A DNA stretch of 55,042 nucleotides, taken from the NCBI GenBank assembly GCA_017620885.1, contig JAGAUF010000035.1, positions 1-55,042 of the forward strand. Direction: 5' to 3'. Within the stretch, counting starts at the first letter, position 1. Every line of letters starts with the position of its first letter. This stretch comes from Muribaculaceae bacterium. Lineage in GTDB: Bacteria > Bacteroidota > Bacteroidia > Bacteroidales > Muribaculaceae. A program made the translations under genes and the position numbers. Positions 16,897-25,718 of this stretch are shown here, in pieces. The notes beneath the pieces are model-generated. The model was not told where the DNA came from, searched no databases, and saw only the letters and a list, made by a program, of their open reading frames with translations.

Positions 16897-18015
16897 CTAT
16901 CCTAACCGAAACCGGTATTTGTAAAAAAGAATCCGACGGACGCGCGCATCAAGATCGCTCTCCGGAAAATCCCCCGAGCGCACGCTTTCAATCACTCGTG
17001 TAATCTCGGCACGTGTATCTGCCGGACACAAAACGATGTCGGCACCGGCTTTAAGCGCATCCAGCGCATCTCCACCCGACGCTCCCCCCATGCTCAGCGC
17101 GTCGGTAAGCACAAGTCCCTGAAACTCAAGCTCGCCACGCAAATAATCCTGTATTATTATCTCGCTATACGAAGAGCCACGTCCCGTGCTGTCGAGCGAC
17201 GGCGCACTCAGATGACCCACCATAATCCCCGACAACCCCTCACCTGCATAGCGTCTGAAAGGCTCCATATCCTCTCGTAAGAGTGCCTCCCGGCTCTTAC
17301 GAATCACAGAAAGGGATTTATGACTGTCGCCACTCGCGCTTCCATGTCCCGGGAAATGTTTGGCACAGCTCATCACCGCGCCCGATTCAAGTCCTCGCGA
17401 ATAAGCCACCGTCATATCGGCCACACGCCCGGCATCGCTCCCGAACGACCGCATCCCGATAAATCCACCACCATCAGGAGGAACGACATCCGCCACCGGC
17501 CCGAGAATCAGATTGACTCCCGAAATCCGCGCCTGACGCGCTATCTCCCGGCCATAATCAAACATCCGCACCGCATCGACATCCCGCAGGTTACGGTTCA
17601 CCGGATATGAAGGTGAATCCGAAAAACGCATTCCCAACCCCCACTCGGCATCCATCCCAATCAAAGGCGTGACGCGCGACCATCGCAACACACTATCGCT
17701 CAGCACGCGCGCCTCGGCAGACGTTCCCTTCAGCAGCACGAAGCCTCCCACGTGAATATCCTCCACATAATGGCGCACGGCCTCCATGCTCACCGCATCG
17801 CTCCTGCTATACACAGCCGGCATAAACAGCTGTCCCACTTTCTCCTCAATTGTCATCTTCCCCACGACGGAATCCGCCCACGCCAAAGCCTCCGTCGTAT
17901 AATCCGAAGGCTCAGGCTGTTGCGATTGTGCGTTATCCGACGCGCTATGTCCGGTGCAACCTGCCACGACTGCAAACAGCAGCCCTGCTGCCCCGATTTT
18001 CAGCAGCGGCTTCAT
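16897..18015 (-). CDS. GH3 family hydrolase, NagZ-like lipoprotein
   Basis: This is a 372-residue GH3 enzyme with a lipoprotein signal (Cys20). The KHFPGHG motif is followed by GDSH (D230, H232), the Asp-His acid/base pair that marks the beta-N-acetylglucosaminidase (NagZ) branch, and the nucleophile is D305 in LVLTDALSM. Cell-wall turnover is a likely role. The membrane anchor differs from cytoplasmic NagZ of E. coli and suggests work in the periplasm or at the surface. It overlaps the upstream 5'-nucleotidase gene by four bases (ATGA). Confidence 0.87.
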   Translation of the reverse strand: MKPLLKIGAAGLLFAVVAGCTGHSASDNAQSQQPEPSDYTTEALAWADSVVGKMTIEEKVGQLFMPAVYSRSDAVSMEAVRHYVEDIHVGGFVLLKGTSAEARVLSDSVLRWSRVTPLIGMDAEWGLGMRFSDSPSYPVNRNLRDVDAVRMFDYGREIARQARISGVNLILGPVADVVPPDGGGFIGMRSFGSDAGRVADMTVAYSRGLESGAVMSCAKHFPGHGSASGDSHKSLSVIRKSREALLREDMEPFRRYAGEGLSGIMVGHLSAPSLDSTGRGSSYSEIIIQDYLRGELEFQGLVLTDALSMGGASGGDALDALKAGADIVLCPADTRAEITRVIESVRSGDFPESDLDARVRRILFYKYRFRLG

Positions 18016-19625
18016 CGAATCTCGTTCAATATAACTGCCGGCTGAAAACGTCCAATCGGATCAGGAGCAATCGGCAATCCCAAAGCTGTATTCGCATATA
18101 TGTATCTCAATACGGGATAAACCATCTCCTCCGTGTCGCGCCATATAACTTCCCCGTTGCTCCACGACCGCATATCGTCGTTACCCTCGGCCACATAATC
18201 TATCGTGCTGACCACATATTCTTTCTCAGGATCCATTATCTCGTCGTCAATAATCACACGATAGACGTGCTTATCCTCAGTCAGAAGAACACGGACATTG
18301 CAGCTCACACCTTCACCACCCTTCTTCGCGGCCACTTCCAGCGCATCCATAATATCGCGCCCCTTCACACGAAGAAGAAGTATACGGTTGGCAAACGGGA
18401 ACGTATTAAGAATCTCACCCTCGGTAACATCCCCCTTAGGCATACCGTGACGGATACCTCCGACATTCATAAAGCCCATATCGGCTCGGACAGGCTGTCC
18501 GGCGCGTGTCAGGCTGTCAGCTTTTGCCCGGCCATAATTAAAGGCAAAATCGGAAATCCAGTTGGGATAGCCTCCGATACGCTCATCATTGCTGAGATCT
18601 TCGAGAGAACGCCCTATCACACGATGATTTACTGAATCCACCACATGGCGGTACGGTGCCAGAAACGCCTTCATCTCTTTGTCGAGCTTGCCGTCAGGAA
18701 AACGGTCGGTCACGGGAATCAGTTCATAGTCAAAATCGCGCGCATCCTCACCTTTTTTCTTCAGGTCATCAAGGTCTATTTTTATATATCCCAGATACTT
18801 GCCATATTTCCCCGTTTGCGCTATAAGTACCGGTTTGCCGACTGCATTATTCACGATACAAGGAAAATCCTGCGGCTTTTTCGGATCAATAATCGTATGG
18901 GAGTGACCACCTATTATGATGTCGATATAACGGCTCGAATGTGCCAATTCCACATCCGTCGTACGGTCGCTCTCCTTTACATAACCGATATGCGACACAA
19001 CGACAACAAGATCACATTTCTTTTTCTTCTTAAGGAATTTCGCAGTCTCGTTGGCCGTCGTAATAATATCCTTGTACTTCAACCCCTCGTAATTATGCTT
19101 CGAGATAAGGCTCTCAGGATCAACGTTGATACCGATAAAACCGATCTTCTTCCCGTCCACATTCTTGATGACGTACGGCTGAAACATCCCCTTCAGCGGA
19201 GTATTCGTAAAATCATAATTCGCCGAAATACGATCCCCCTTGACATCCTTATAATATTTGGCCAAATCATTCAGGCCGTTGTCAAACTCGTGATTGCCCA
19301 AGACGCGGATGTCATAACCCATCATATTCATCAATGGATATTCCACGTCTCCCTTGAAGAATTTAAAATAAAGCGAGCCCTGCACAATGTCGCCGGCATC
19401 TACGAGAATAACGTTTTTCTCCGTCCCACGTATCGAGTCGATTATCGCCTTGCGCTGCAGCACGCCACCCCTCCCCTTTTCATCAGGGTCTATCGCGGAA
19501 TGTGTGTCATTCGTATGCAGAATCACCAGACTCTCCGCAAAGGCAATACCCCCGAAAAACATCATCCCCACCGCCATAATCAGCCCGATTATGCCTCTTC
19601 TCTTTCCTGTCTTCATACTCTTCAT
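18012..19625 (-). CDS. Secreted 5'-nucleotidase / metallophosphatase
   Basis: This 537-residue protein has a signal peptide (hydrophobic 12-30, ending FAES). The N-terminal calcineurin-like phosphatase domain shows the dimetal motifs LHTNDTHSAID, GDIVQG, GNHEFD, VVSHIG and GGHSH. The C-terminal 5'-nucleotidase domain contains NVGGIRHGMPKGDVT and the FPFANRI substrate loop. It probably dephosphorylates extracellular nucleotides or nucleotide sugars. It is the first gene of an operon with the GH3 enzyme. Its roughly 130-bp leader contains two competing hairpins. Confidence 0.88.
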   Translation of the reverse strand: MKSMKTGKRRGIIGLIMAVGMMFFGGIAFAESLVILHTNDTHSAIDPDEKGRGGVLQRKAIIDSIRGTEKNVILVDAGDIVQGSLYFKFFKGDVEYPLMNMMGYDIRVLGNHEFDNGLNDLAKYYKDVKGDRISANYDFTNTPLKGMFQPYVIKNVDGKKIGFIGINVDPESLISKHNYEGLKYKDIITTANETAKFLKKKKKCDLVVVVSHIGYVKESDRTTDVELAHSSRYIDIIIGGHSHTIIDPKKPQDFPCIVNNAVGKPVLIAQTGKYGKYLGYIKIDLDDLKKKGEDARDFDYELIPVTDRFPDGKLDKEMKAFLAPYRHVVDSVNHRVIGRSLEDLSNDERIGGYPNWISDFAFNYGRAKADSLTRAGQPVRADMGFMNVGGIRHGMPKGDVTEGEILNTFPFANRILLLRVKGRDIMDALEVAAKKGGEGVSCNVRVLLTEDKHVYRVIIDDEIMDPEKEYVVSTIDYVAEGNDDMRSWSNGEVIWRDTEEMVYPVLRYIYANTALGLPIAPDPIGRFQPAVILNEIR

Positions 19626-19676
19626 ATTCTTTATCTATCCTTTATTTATAAAATCCCCGAGGGCGATAACGGCAGA

Positions 19677-19722
19677 ACGACTTCAAGACATAAAGCCTCG
19701 AAGTCGTCCTTATATTTCGAGG
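19677..19722 (-). promoter_or_regulatory. Pair of mutually exclusive hairpins between gpmI and the 5'-nucleotidase
   Basis: One hairpin pairs CCTCGAA with TTCGAGG (19696-19702 with 19716-19722). The other pairs ACGACTTC with GAAGTCGT (19677-19684 with 19700-19707). They share bases at 19696-19707 and cannot form together. Neither is followed by a strong T run on the minus strand, so this may be an attenuator or a weak gpmI terminator. Confidence 0.4.
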
Positions 19723-19755
19723 CGAACCACTAAGGAATCACCTTTCTGCCACTCG

Positions 19756-21264
19756 TCAGTTGATCAGATTCTCTCCGGTCATATCGGAAGGCTGAGCCAT
19801 CCCCATAACATGCAGAATGGAGGGAACTACATCGGCCAGACGGCCGTCCTTCACCTTCGCGTTCTTGTCGTCGCTTATATAGATGAACGGCACCGGATTA
19901 AGCGAGTGAGCCGTATTCGGTGTTCCGTCGGCGTTCATCGCATGGTCAGCGTTGCCATGGTCGGCAATGATGATGACTGAATAATCGTGTTTCCGCGCGG
20001 CTTCCACCACTTTCTCCACGCATACATCGAGCGTAGCGACAGCCTTGCAGATTGCATCATAAACGCCCGTATGTCCCACCATATCGCCATTGGCAAAATT
20101 CACCACGATAAAGTCATATTTATCAGTGTCGATAGCTGCGACGAGTTTCTCCGTCACTTCAGGCGCACTCATCTCTGGCTTCAGATCATAAGTAGCCACT
20201 TTCGGCGACGGAACAAGGATTCGGTCCTCACCCGGCCACGGCTCTTCACGTCCGCCGTTGAAGAAGAACGTCACATGCGCATATTTCTCGGTCTCAGCTA
20301 TATGGAGTTGCTTCTTCCCATGCTTAGAGAGATATTCAGCAATGGTATCCTTCACATCCTGTTTGTTGAAAAGGATATGAACTCCCTTGAACGACTCGTC
20401 ATAAGGAGTCATACAATAATACTGCAGATCCGGAATCGGAGTCATCCCGTCCTCGGCGTGCTGCGTCAGAACCGTCGTAAGCTCCTTCGCACGGTCATTG
20501 CGGTAATTGAAGAAAACAACTACGTGACCGGCCTTGATACGCCCGTCAACACACTCATTGACAATAGGCTTGATAAATTCATCCGTTACGCCTTCCGCAT
20601 ACGATTCCTCGACGGCCTTGACCATATCCGTTGCCTTCTTCCCTTCGCCATGCACAAGCAGATTATAAGCCTCCTTTACTCGTTCCCAACGGTGGTCGCG
20701 GTCCATGGCGTAGAAGCGGCCGATTATCGACGTAATCTTACCGGCGCTCTTGGCGCAGTGATTCTCAAGATCGCTGATGAAGCCTGCTCCGCTGCGAGGG
20801 TCAGTGTCACGTCCGTCCATAAAGCAGTGCAGATAGACGTCCTCAAGGCCGTAAGTCTTGGCGATGTCGCAAAGAGCATAGACATGGTTGAGCGACGAGT
20901 GAACGCCTCCCGTCGAGGTCAGTCCCATAAAATGGATAGGCACCTTATGATCGCGTGCATAGCTGAACGCACTCACTATTTCAGGATTGTTACGAATCGA
21001 ACCGTCAGCTATCGCGCGGTTGATTTTCACCAAATCCTGATAAACAATCCGTCCGGCTCCGATATTGAGGTGTCCTACCTCCGAATTTCCCATCTGTCCG
21101 TCCGGAAGACCCACATCCTCGCCCGAAGCCTGAAGCTCCGAATGAGGGTATTCGGCTACCAGCTTGTCCATATAGGGCGTCGGCGTATTCCAGATTGCGT
21201 CATCTTTCTTATGATCGCCGATGCCGTAGCCGTCAAGAATTATCAATAATGCTTTTTTACTCAT
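19756..21264 (-). CDS. gpmI: 2,3-bisphosphoglycerate-independent phosphoglycerate mutase
   Basis: GpmI interconverts 3- and 2-phosphoglycerate in glycolysis using two metal ions and a phosphoserine. The 502-residue protein starts [12 protein letters not shown]. The phosphoserine region MGNSEVGH is present, and the second metal site is in [10 protein letters not shown]. The size is normal. No promoter of the canonical form was found in the short upstream stretch. Confidence 0.95.
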   Translation of the reverse strand: MSKKALLIILDGYGIGDHKKDDAIWNTPTPYMDKLVAEYPHSELQASGEDVGLPDGQMGNSEVGHLNIGAGRIVYQDLVKINRAIADGSIRNNPEIVSAFSYARDHKVPIHFMGLTSTGGVHSSLNHVYALCDIAKTYGLEDVYLHCFMDGRDTDPRSGAGFISDLENHCAKSAGKITSIIGRFYAMDRDHRWERVKEAYNLLVHGEGKKATDMVKAVEESYAEGVTDEFIKPIVNECVDGRIKAGHVVVFFNYRNDRAKELTTVLTQHAEDGMTPIPDLQYYCMTPYDESFKGVHILFNKQDVKDTIAEYLSKHGKKQLHIAETEKYAHVTFFFNGGREEPWPGEDRILVPSPKVATYDLKPEMSAPEVTEKLVAAIDTDKYDFIVVNFANGDMVGHTGVYDAICKAVATLDVCVEKVVEAARKHDYSVIIIADHGNADHAMNADGTPNTAHSLNPVPFIYISDDKNAKVKDGRLADVVPSILHVMGMAQPSDMTGENLIN

Positions 21265-21371
21265 ATCCTGAAAACTTATTTATCTTTATATATCTTTAAT
21301 ATTCAAACTGTTTTCCTCCTTTATATAACCGTTTCCCCACCCTCTTTGTTTCATAAATGGCCGTCAAATAC

Positions 21372-21402
21372 AGCAGCCCGCCTCTGAGCGAGACAGGCTG
21401 CT
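21372..21402 (-). terminator. Weak hairpin downstream of rplS
   Basis: AGCAGCC pairs with GGCTGCT across a 17-nt loop. On the minus strand it is followed by TATTTG rather than a long T run. It could be the rplS terminator. The rest of 21265-21486 holds no gene that I can support. Confidence 0.35.
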
Positions 21403-21486
21403 TATTCGTTTTGACATTTACCGTCTTGAAGGCACGCTATTACGCGGAACTATAGGAACGGCGCGCCTCCGACGTCCCGGACGCTC

Positions 21487-21852
21487 TTATGCCTGGGGCT
21501 TCTTTACGCGGCGCTCTTTGATACGGGCTTTCTTACCCGTAAGGCCACGAAGATAGTACAATTTGGCACGACGAACCTTACCATATTTGTTCACCGTAAT
21601 CGACTCGATAAACGGCGACTCGATGGGGAAGATTCTCTCTACACCGATACCATCGGAAATCTTACGTACCGTGAAGCGCTTCTTGTCCTCGCTACCGCTG
21701 ATGCGGATTACAACACCGCGATACTGCTGGATACGCTCCTTGTTACCCTCCTTGATACGATATGCAATTGTAATCGTATCGCCCGGGCCAAACTCGTCAA
21801 AATTCTTCTTGGGAGTTGCAAATGCCTCCTCTGCTACTTTAATTAAGTCCAT
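21487..21852 (-). CDS. rplS: 50S ribosomal protein L19
   Basis: This 121-residue protein carries the L19 core with FGPGDTITI and the motif YRGVVI. An upstream TTG at 21879 in the same frame would add nine residues but lies in the structured leader, so the ATG at 21852 was chosen. The trmD-rimM neighbours common in other phyla are absent. It is monocistronic, with a perfect promoter and a leader of about 70 nt. Confidence 0.96.
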   Translation of the reverse strand: MDLIKVAEEAFATPKKNFDEFGPGDTITIAYRIKEGNKERIQQYRGVVIRISGSEDKKRFTVRKISDGIGVERIFPIESPFIESITVNKYGKVRRAKLYYLRGLTGKKARIKERRVKKPQA

Positions 21853-21874
21853 TTTCTTTACTGTTTTTAAAGCC

Positions 21875-21915
21875 TGCAATATTCGTAAGCTGCTTTCGTC
21901 TTACCAGAGATTGCA
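21875..21915 (-). ncRNA. Structured rplS leader, possible L19 autoregulatory element
   Basis: Two nested helices lie between promoter and ATG: P1 TGCAAT/ATTGCA (21910-21915 with 21875-21880) and P2 GTAAG/CTTAC (21900-21904 with 21885-21889). Arms pair perfectly. Autoregulation by L19 is inferred from its position only. Confidence 0.45.
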
Positions 21916-21925
21916 AACCGGACTG

Positions 21926-21957
21926 CAAAATTAATACTTTTCGCTGTTTCTTCCAAA
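21926..21957 (-). promoter_or_regulatory. rplS promoter
   Basis: The minus strand reads TTTG (21957-21954), a 20-nt spacer and TAATTTTG (21933-21926), an exact consensus. Confidence 0.75.
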
Positions 21958-22018
21958 TATAATCGGAAAAATCTACAAAAATCTACAAAACCATATTCAG
22001 GCAGTCTTATTAAAACCA

Positions 22019-24370
22019 TCATCTGTTAAGAATGATTTTATCTGCCTTGTTACCCTGACGGCGTATGTAGATTCCATTCTCAGTAGGCTCAGCGTCGAGG
22101 CGGAGACCGTCAATCGTATAATAATTCACCGGTCTTCCGAAACCGGCATCGATAATTCCCTCGACAGAATTACTGTCCACAAGTGTAAATTCTACCTTGA
22201 CAACATCCTCGGCAGCCTCATATTCAATTACCCCTGAGGGGAAAACGGTTTCTACCGTTTTGCCATTATCTAACGTCTGAACTGCCTTCCACGCTTTATT
22301 TTCAACTGCCGAAAGCGTCATCTTTTCGCCGGTGAAATACTTCGTTTTATAATCCGAACACGTAAATTTCATACCATTGATCGAAGCACCCAGATTCTCG
22401 TGGTCCACTTCAAGATCATAAATTCTGCCATATCCAAACTCATCGCGTATCTGCTCAAATATATAATTCGGACGTTCTCGCAAGAAGGTCTGATAACGTG
22501 CGTCATCGCCAATCATTTCAAGCCAATAACTATAATTGAAATTTTGAACTCCGGGGGTGGAAAGCACTCCATACGTATCATACATCTCAGGACGCAATTC
22601 TTCAGTCATTTCTTTGAATTGCTGTATCGCCCGCTCCGGGCTCATAAAGTCGCCCACGAAAAATGACACTTTATCGGCAATCATCTTTTGTCCCTCTTCA
22701 TTCTTCAGCCAAAAATTGTAGAGATGCGAAATTCTTCTTTCAACCGGATCACTTGTCGCGGCAAAGTCTTTAAAATACGGGAAATGATTCTTAGAAGGCA
22801 ATTCACCATATTTGCCTATGCTATGGTCAAAATCCTTTGTTATCAAACGCCATCTATTGTCAGCACCTTCGAGCACGTTTCTCCATAATACTGTGTTATT
22901 TCCATTCCAATCCGAGAAACAAGTATAAAGTGCCATTGCCATATTGGATGAGAAATTATCCATATCCAATATTTTGGCAACCTCTTCAAACGACAAATCC
23001 GGATTACCCATAAGGTTGAGAAGGTCAAAAACAGCCTCACCATCTCCAACCTTTACCTCTTCGAAATTTTCTATCATATCGATATCTTCAAGGCCATCAC
23101 AGTTTGCCTCAACCCAATCGTCATTCGTTCTTTCTCGAAGATCGATCAATCCGTAATACTGGCCGTTGATATAAGCCACCACAGGACGATAGGCTTGGAA
23201 ATCTACGTTTTCCATTCCCCTTCCAAGCATCGTCTGCACATAGGCATCTGAGATATGCGCTCCCTGATAATCATTGCCACTATTGCGAAGAATAAACGAC
23301 TTACATTTTTTCACTTGCGGCTTATCAGGCCAGAAGGTAGAACAATCAAATTTCTTTTCGCCAAATCGCTTGTTTGCATAAATAGCAAACGACTTCTGTG
23401 GATTCACGCGTGTCGCCCCTCCCTGAATTCTCATTTCCCCAAGCTGATTCACCTTCATCGCCCCATCCGTCTCATAGTATTCTACATTCACCGGACGCCT
23501 GTAATCATATAGATAATTCGGATTATCCTCCGGGCCGCCGGTTATGATTCCGATTTCCTCTCCATATAGATATTCCGAATCCGTCATTATCGAAATTACC
23601 GGGAGATTTAATTCGCGTGGATGAAAAATATACGACATTGAAACAGAACGACCACTAAGCATCTTTTCAGAAATTACCTTCGCACGAATTATTGCCGTAG
23701 TATCTGCAACTTGCGTCCATATTGTCCCGGGCACAGCATCTTTCATCGTCGGCTCGCTGCCGTCGGTTGTCACACATAGCACAGCGCCTTCGGGGAGCCG
23801 CGCATCGGCAGGCAACTGAACCGTCACCGTGACCGGACTACTGAAGACACCCCCGACCGGTGAAATTTCGGGATTTGGAAGAAGAACATCGGAAACGACC
23901 GAAACATTCTCAGCGCCCGGAGTCGCTGTTACAAAATATCCCAAGCCACCTTCCGTAGTCACACCGTATGAGATTTCGGGCGCCGGCATCTTGGCCAGCT
24001 TCATCTCCTCTGCCAGCTCGCCCGACGGATTCCACAGATAGACGGAACTTTCGCCGCTGTCTACACGGAAATCCGTGTGAAGTCCCTTATCCTCCTTATC
24101 ACAATATAGTACGACGAAACCGCCGGGAGCCACAATGCATGACTCGTTTATGACGTAGGCCTTCTTATATTTATCCTTAACGCTGACGCCCCACCCTTTC
24201 AGATCGACATCTACGCTACCCGTATTTTTCAATTCTATCCATGAATCGGGAAAATCCCCATCCACATAAAGGCCGTCGATATTCGACTGCATAACTTCAT
24301 TGATGCGAATCTGCGCTGAGGCTGAAAGCCCCAATGCCGCAAGAAGAGCCATGCTGAAAATTTTTCTCAT
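22019..24370 (-). CDS. Secreted CotH-kinase-like protein with lamin-tail domain
   Basis: This is a 783-residue secreted protein (signal peptide 1-20). Domains in order: a lamin-tail-like domain (about 21-150, with INEVMQSN and WIELKNTG), a chitobiase/Fn3-associated domain (about 165-250), a CotH kinase domain (about 255-620) and a C-terminal beta domain that ends with YYTIDGLRLD and NGIYI, as in Bacteroidales T9SS sorting tails. The CotH metal motif KDFD is at 512-515 and RIQGG at 314-318. CotH proteins of spores phosphorylate coat proteins; the target of secreted Bacteroidetes forms is unknown. The metallophosphoesterase gene lies 46 bp upstream in the same direction, an apparent operon. Confidence 0.85.
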   Translation of the reverse strand: MRKIFSMALLAALGLSASAQIRINEVMQSNIDGLYVDGDFPDSWIELKNTGSVDVDLKGWGVSVKDKYKKAYVINESCIVAPGGFVVLYCDKEDKGLHTDFRVDSGESSVYLWNPSGELAEEMKLAKMPAPEISYGVTTEGGLGYFVTATPGAENVSVVSDVLLPNPEISPVGGVFSSPVTVTVQLPADARLPEGAVLCVTTDGSEPTMKDAVPGTIWTQVADTTAIIRAKVISEKMLSGRSVSMSYIFHPRELNLPVISIMTDSEYLYGEEIGIITGGPEDNPNYLYDYRRPVNVEYYETDGAMKVNQLGEMRIQGGATRVNPQKSFAIYANKRFGEKKFDCSTFWPDKPQVKKCKSFILRNSGNDYQGAHISDAYVQTMLGRGMENVDFQAYRPVVAYINGQYYGLIDLRERTNDDWVEANCDGLEDIDMIENFEEVKVGDGEAVFDLLNLMGNPDLSFEEVAKILDMDNFSSNMAMALYTCFSDWNGNNTVLWRNVLEGADNRWRLITKDFDHSIGKYGELPSKNHFPYFKDFAATSDPVERRISHLYNFWLKNEEGQKMIADKVSFFVGDFMSPERAIQQFKEMTEELRPEMYDTYGVLSTPGVQNFNYSYWLEMIGDDARYQTFLRERPNYIFEQIRDEFGYGRIYDLEVDHENLGASINGMKFTCSDYKTKYFTGEKMTLSAVENKAWKAVQTLDNGKTVETVFPSGVIEYEAAEDVVKVEFTLVDSNSVEGIIDAGFGRPVNYYTIDGLRLDAEPTENGIYIRRQGNKADKIILNR

Positions 24371-24416
24371 AAATTTTATGCTTTTATTTATACTGTTATC
24401 GTTGTTTTAATTACTC

Positions 24417-25544
24417 TCAATTGTAGGAAAAGCGAATCGGAAACTCACAACAGGGTGGATCCATCTCAGCCGGAGCCATAAAATATTCCGGCACCTTACT
24501 GTCTACTATCCGAATTATCACATCGTTTGTGCCATGCGGAAATTCCCAAAGCTGCACGAGGCCGTCACCGCCGTTTACGAGATATTGCAGATTGAAAAGG
24601 ACAACGGGAAGCGGATGGCCGGTCAAATTGTGGCGCGTATTATTATACGCTGCAAAACCGTTATGGCCGCACAGCATCGCGATTACATTGTCTGTCGGAG
24701 CGCCGAGAGCTTTCCAGACATCCTCTGACGTCGAATAGGGCTGAAAACCGTCAAACTGCAACCTTGCCGACGAGCCTCCGAACTCGCCCGTGCGGCCCAT
24801 CAGCTCGTGCGTCATCACGATATAGCGATGGTCAGGATGATTCCTGACATAGTCCGACGCCCATTGCAGCGCGCCGGGACGAACGCCGAATTCAAGCGCG
24901 ACAACATCTATCTCCTTTCCGTCAATCTCCTGCCGAACGATGATATTCTCGATTGAATCCGGGCGGAACGATGCCACGATATTTGCACGCAGAAGAGGCG
25001 TCGAAGCATACTCCGATATGTGGCAGCTACGACGATCCCTCACGGCAATAGGTCTCTCTTTGTTATTACGGTCCCAGTCGTAGTCATGGTTGCCCGATAC
25101 CGGTATCATCATTATGTCGCCGCTCGCTATCGAGGCCGCTTCCTGAAACGTCTTCCACTGTCCGGCCTTATTATTTTCAGTCAGATCTCCCACAAAGAGC
25201 ATCGACTTGATGTTCGCTCCAAGATTTTTCTGCTCCTTCACCCATCGCATCGTCTGCTCGTAATATTTCAGATTCTTCGATGAAGAAACGTATGCCTGCA
25301 CATCACCTATCACCACGATATAATCCGAATTCTCACTGAACCCTTCCCACAGTTTCGGCATTTCGGGAAGTGTATCAAGCGGTGTTTCAGGTAGCGAATC
25401 TGTCTCGTCAGGCGTCGGAACAATGGAGGGAGGTGGAGTCGGTTCCTCAGAAGGCGAAGGCTCATCCGCACACGCAGAAATACCGACCGCGATACCCATC
25501 AGTATCGCAGCCCACCCACATAAAATCCACGCGCGCGTCTTCAT
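24417..25544 (-). CDS. Metallophosphoesterase lipoprotein
   Basis: This 375-residue protein has a lipoprotein signal (Cys25 after GISA). A linker of about 40 residues rich in Pro, Glu, Ser and Thr leads to a calcineurin-like phosphoesterase domain. Metal-binding motifs appear as IGDVQ, GDLTEN, GNHDYD, MTHEL and GHNG. Substrate unknown. The ATG at 25544 was chosen over a TTG at 25553. It precedes the CotH-like gene by 46 bp; a kinase and a phosphatase-fold enzyme in one secreted operon is suggestive but unproven. Confidence 0.82.
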   Translation of the reverse strand: MKTRAWILCGWAAILMGIAVGISACADEPSPSEEPTPPPSIVPTPDETDSLPETPLDTLPEMPKLWEGFSENSDYIVVIGDVQAYVSSSKNLKYYEQTMRWVKEQKNLGANIKSMLFVGDLTENNKAGQWKTFQEAASIASGDIMMIPVSGNHDYDWDRNNKERPIAVRDRRSCHISEYASTPLLRANIVASFRPDSIENIIVRQEIDGKEIDVVALEFGVRPGALQWASDYVRNHPDHRYIVMTHELMGRTGEFGGSSARLQFDGFQPYSTSEDVWKALGAPTDNVIAMLCGHNGFAAYNNTRHNLTGHPLPVVLFNLQYLVNGGDGLVQLWEFPHGTNDVIIRIVDSKVPEYFMAPAEMDPPCCEFPIRFSYN

Positions 25545-25718
25545 TTTTAGCAATTTTATTTTTAACGGAGATCAAGCATCGATATTGTCCAAGCGACCTA
25601 CAGAAAATGTCAAATAATGCTAAAATCGCATTTATTCTCAAACTTTAATCTCATTTCTTTGTACAATGTATTGCCACGGCATATCGCCGGGCAATAAAAA
25701 TTATTAAATTCAAAAGAT

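Noticed and set aside
21853..21879. Longer rplS start at a TTG
   Set aside because: It falls in the paired leader, and L19 normally starts at the ATG at 21852 (MDLIKVAEE).
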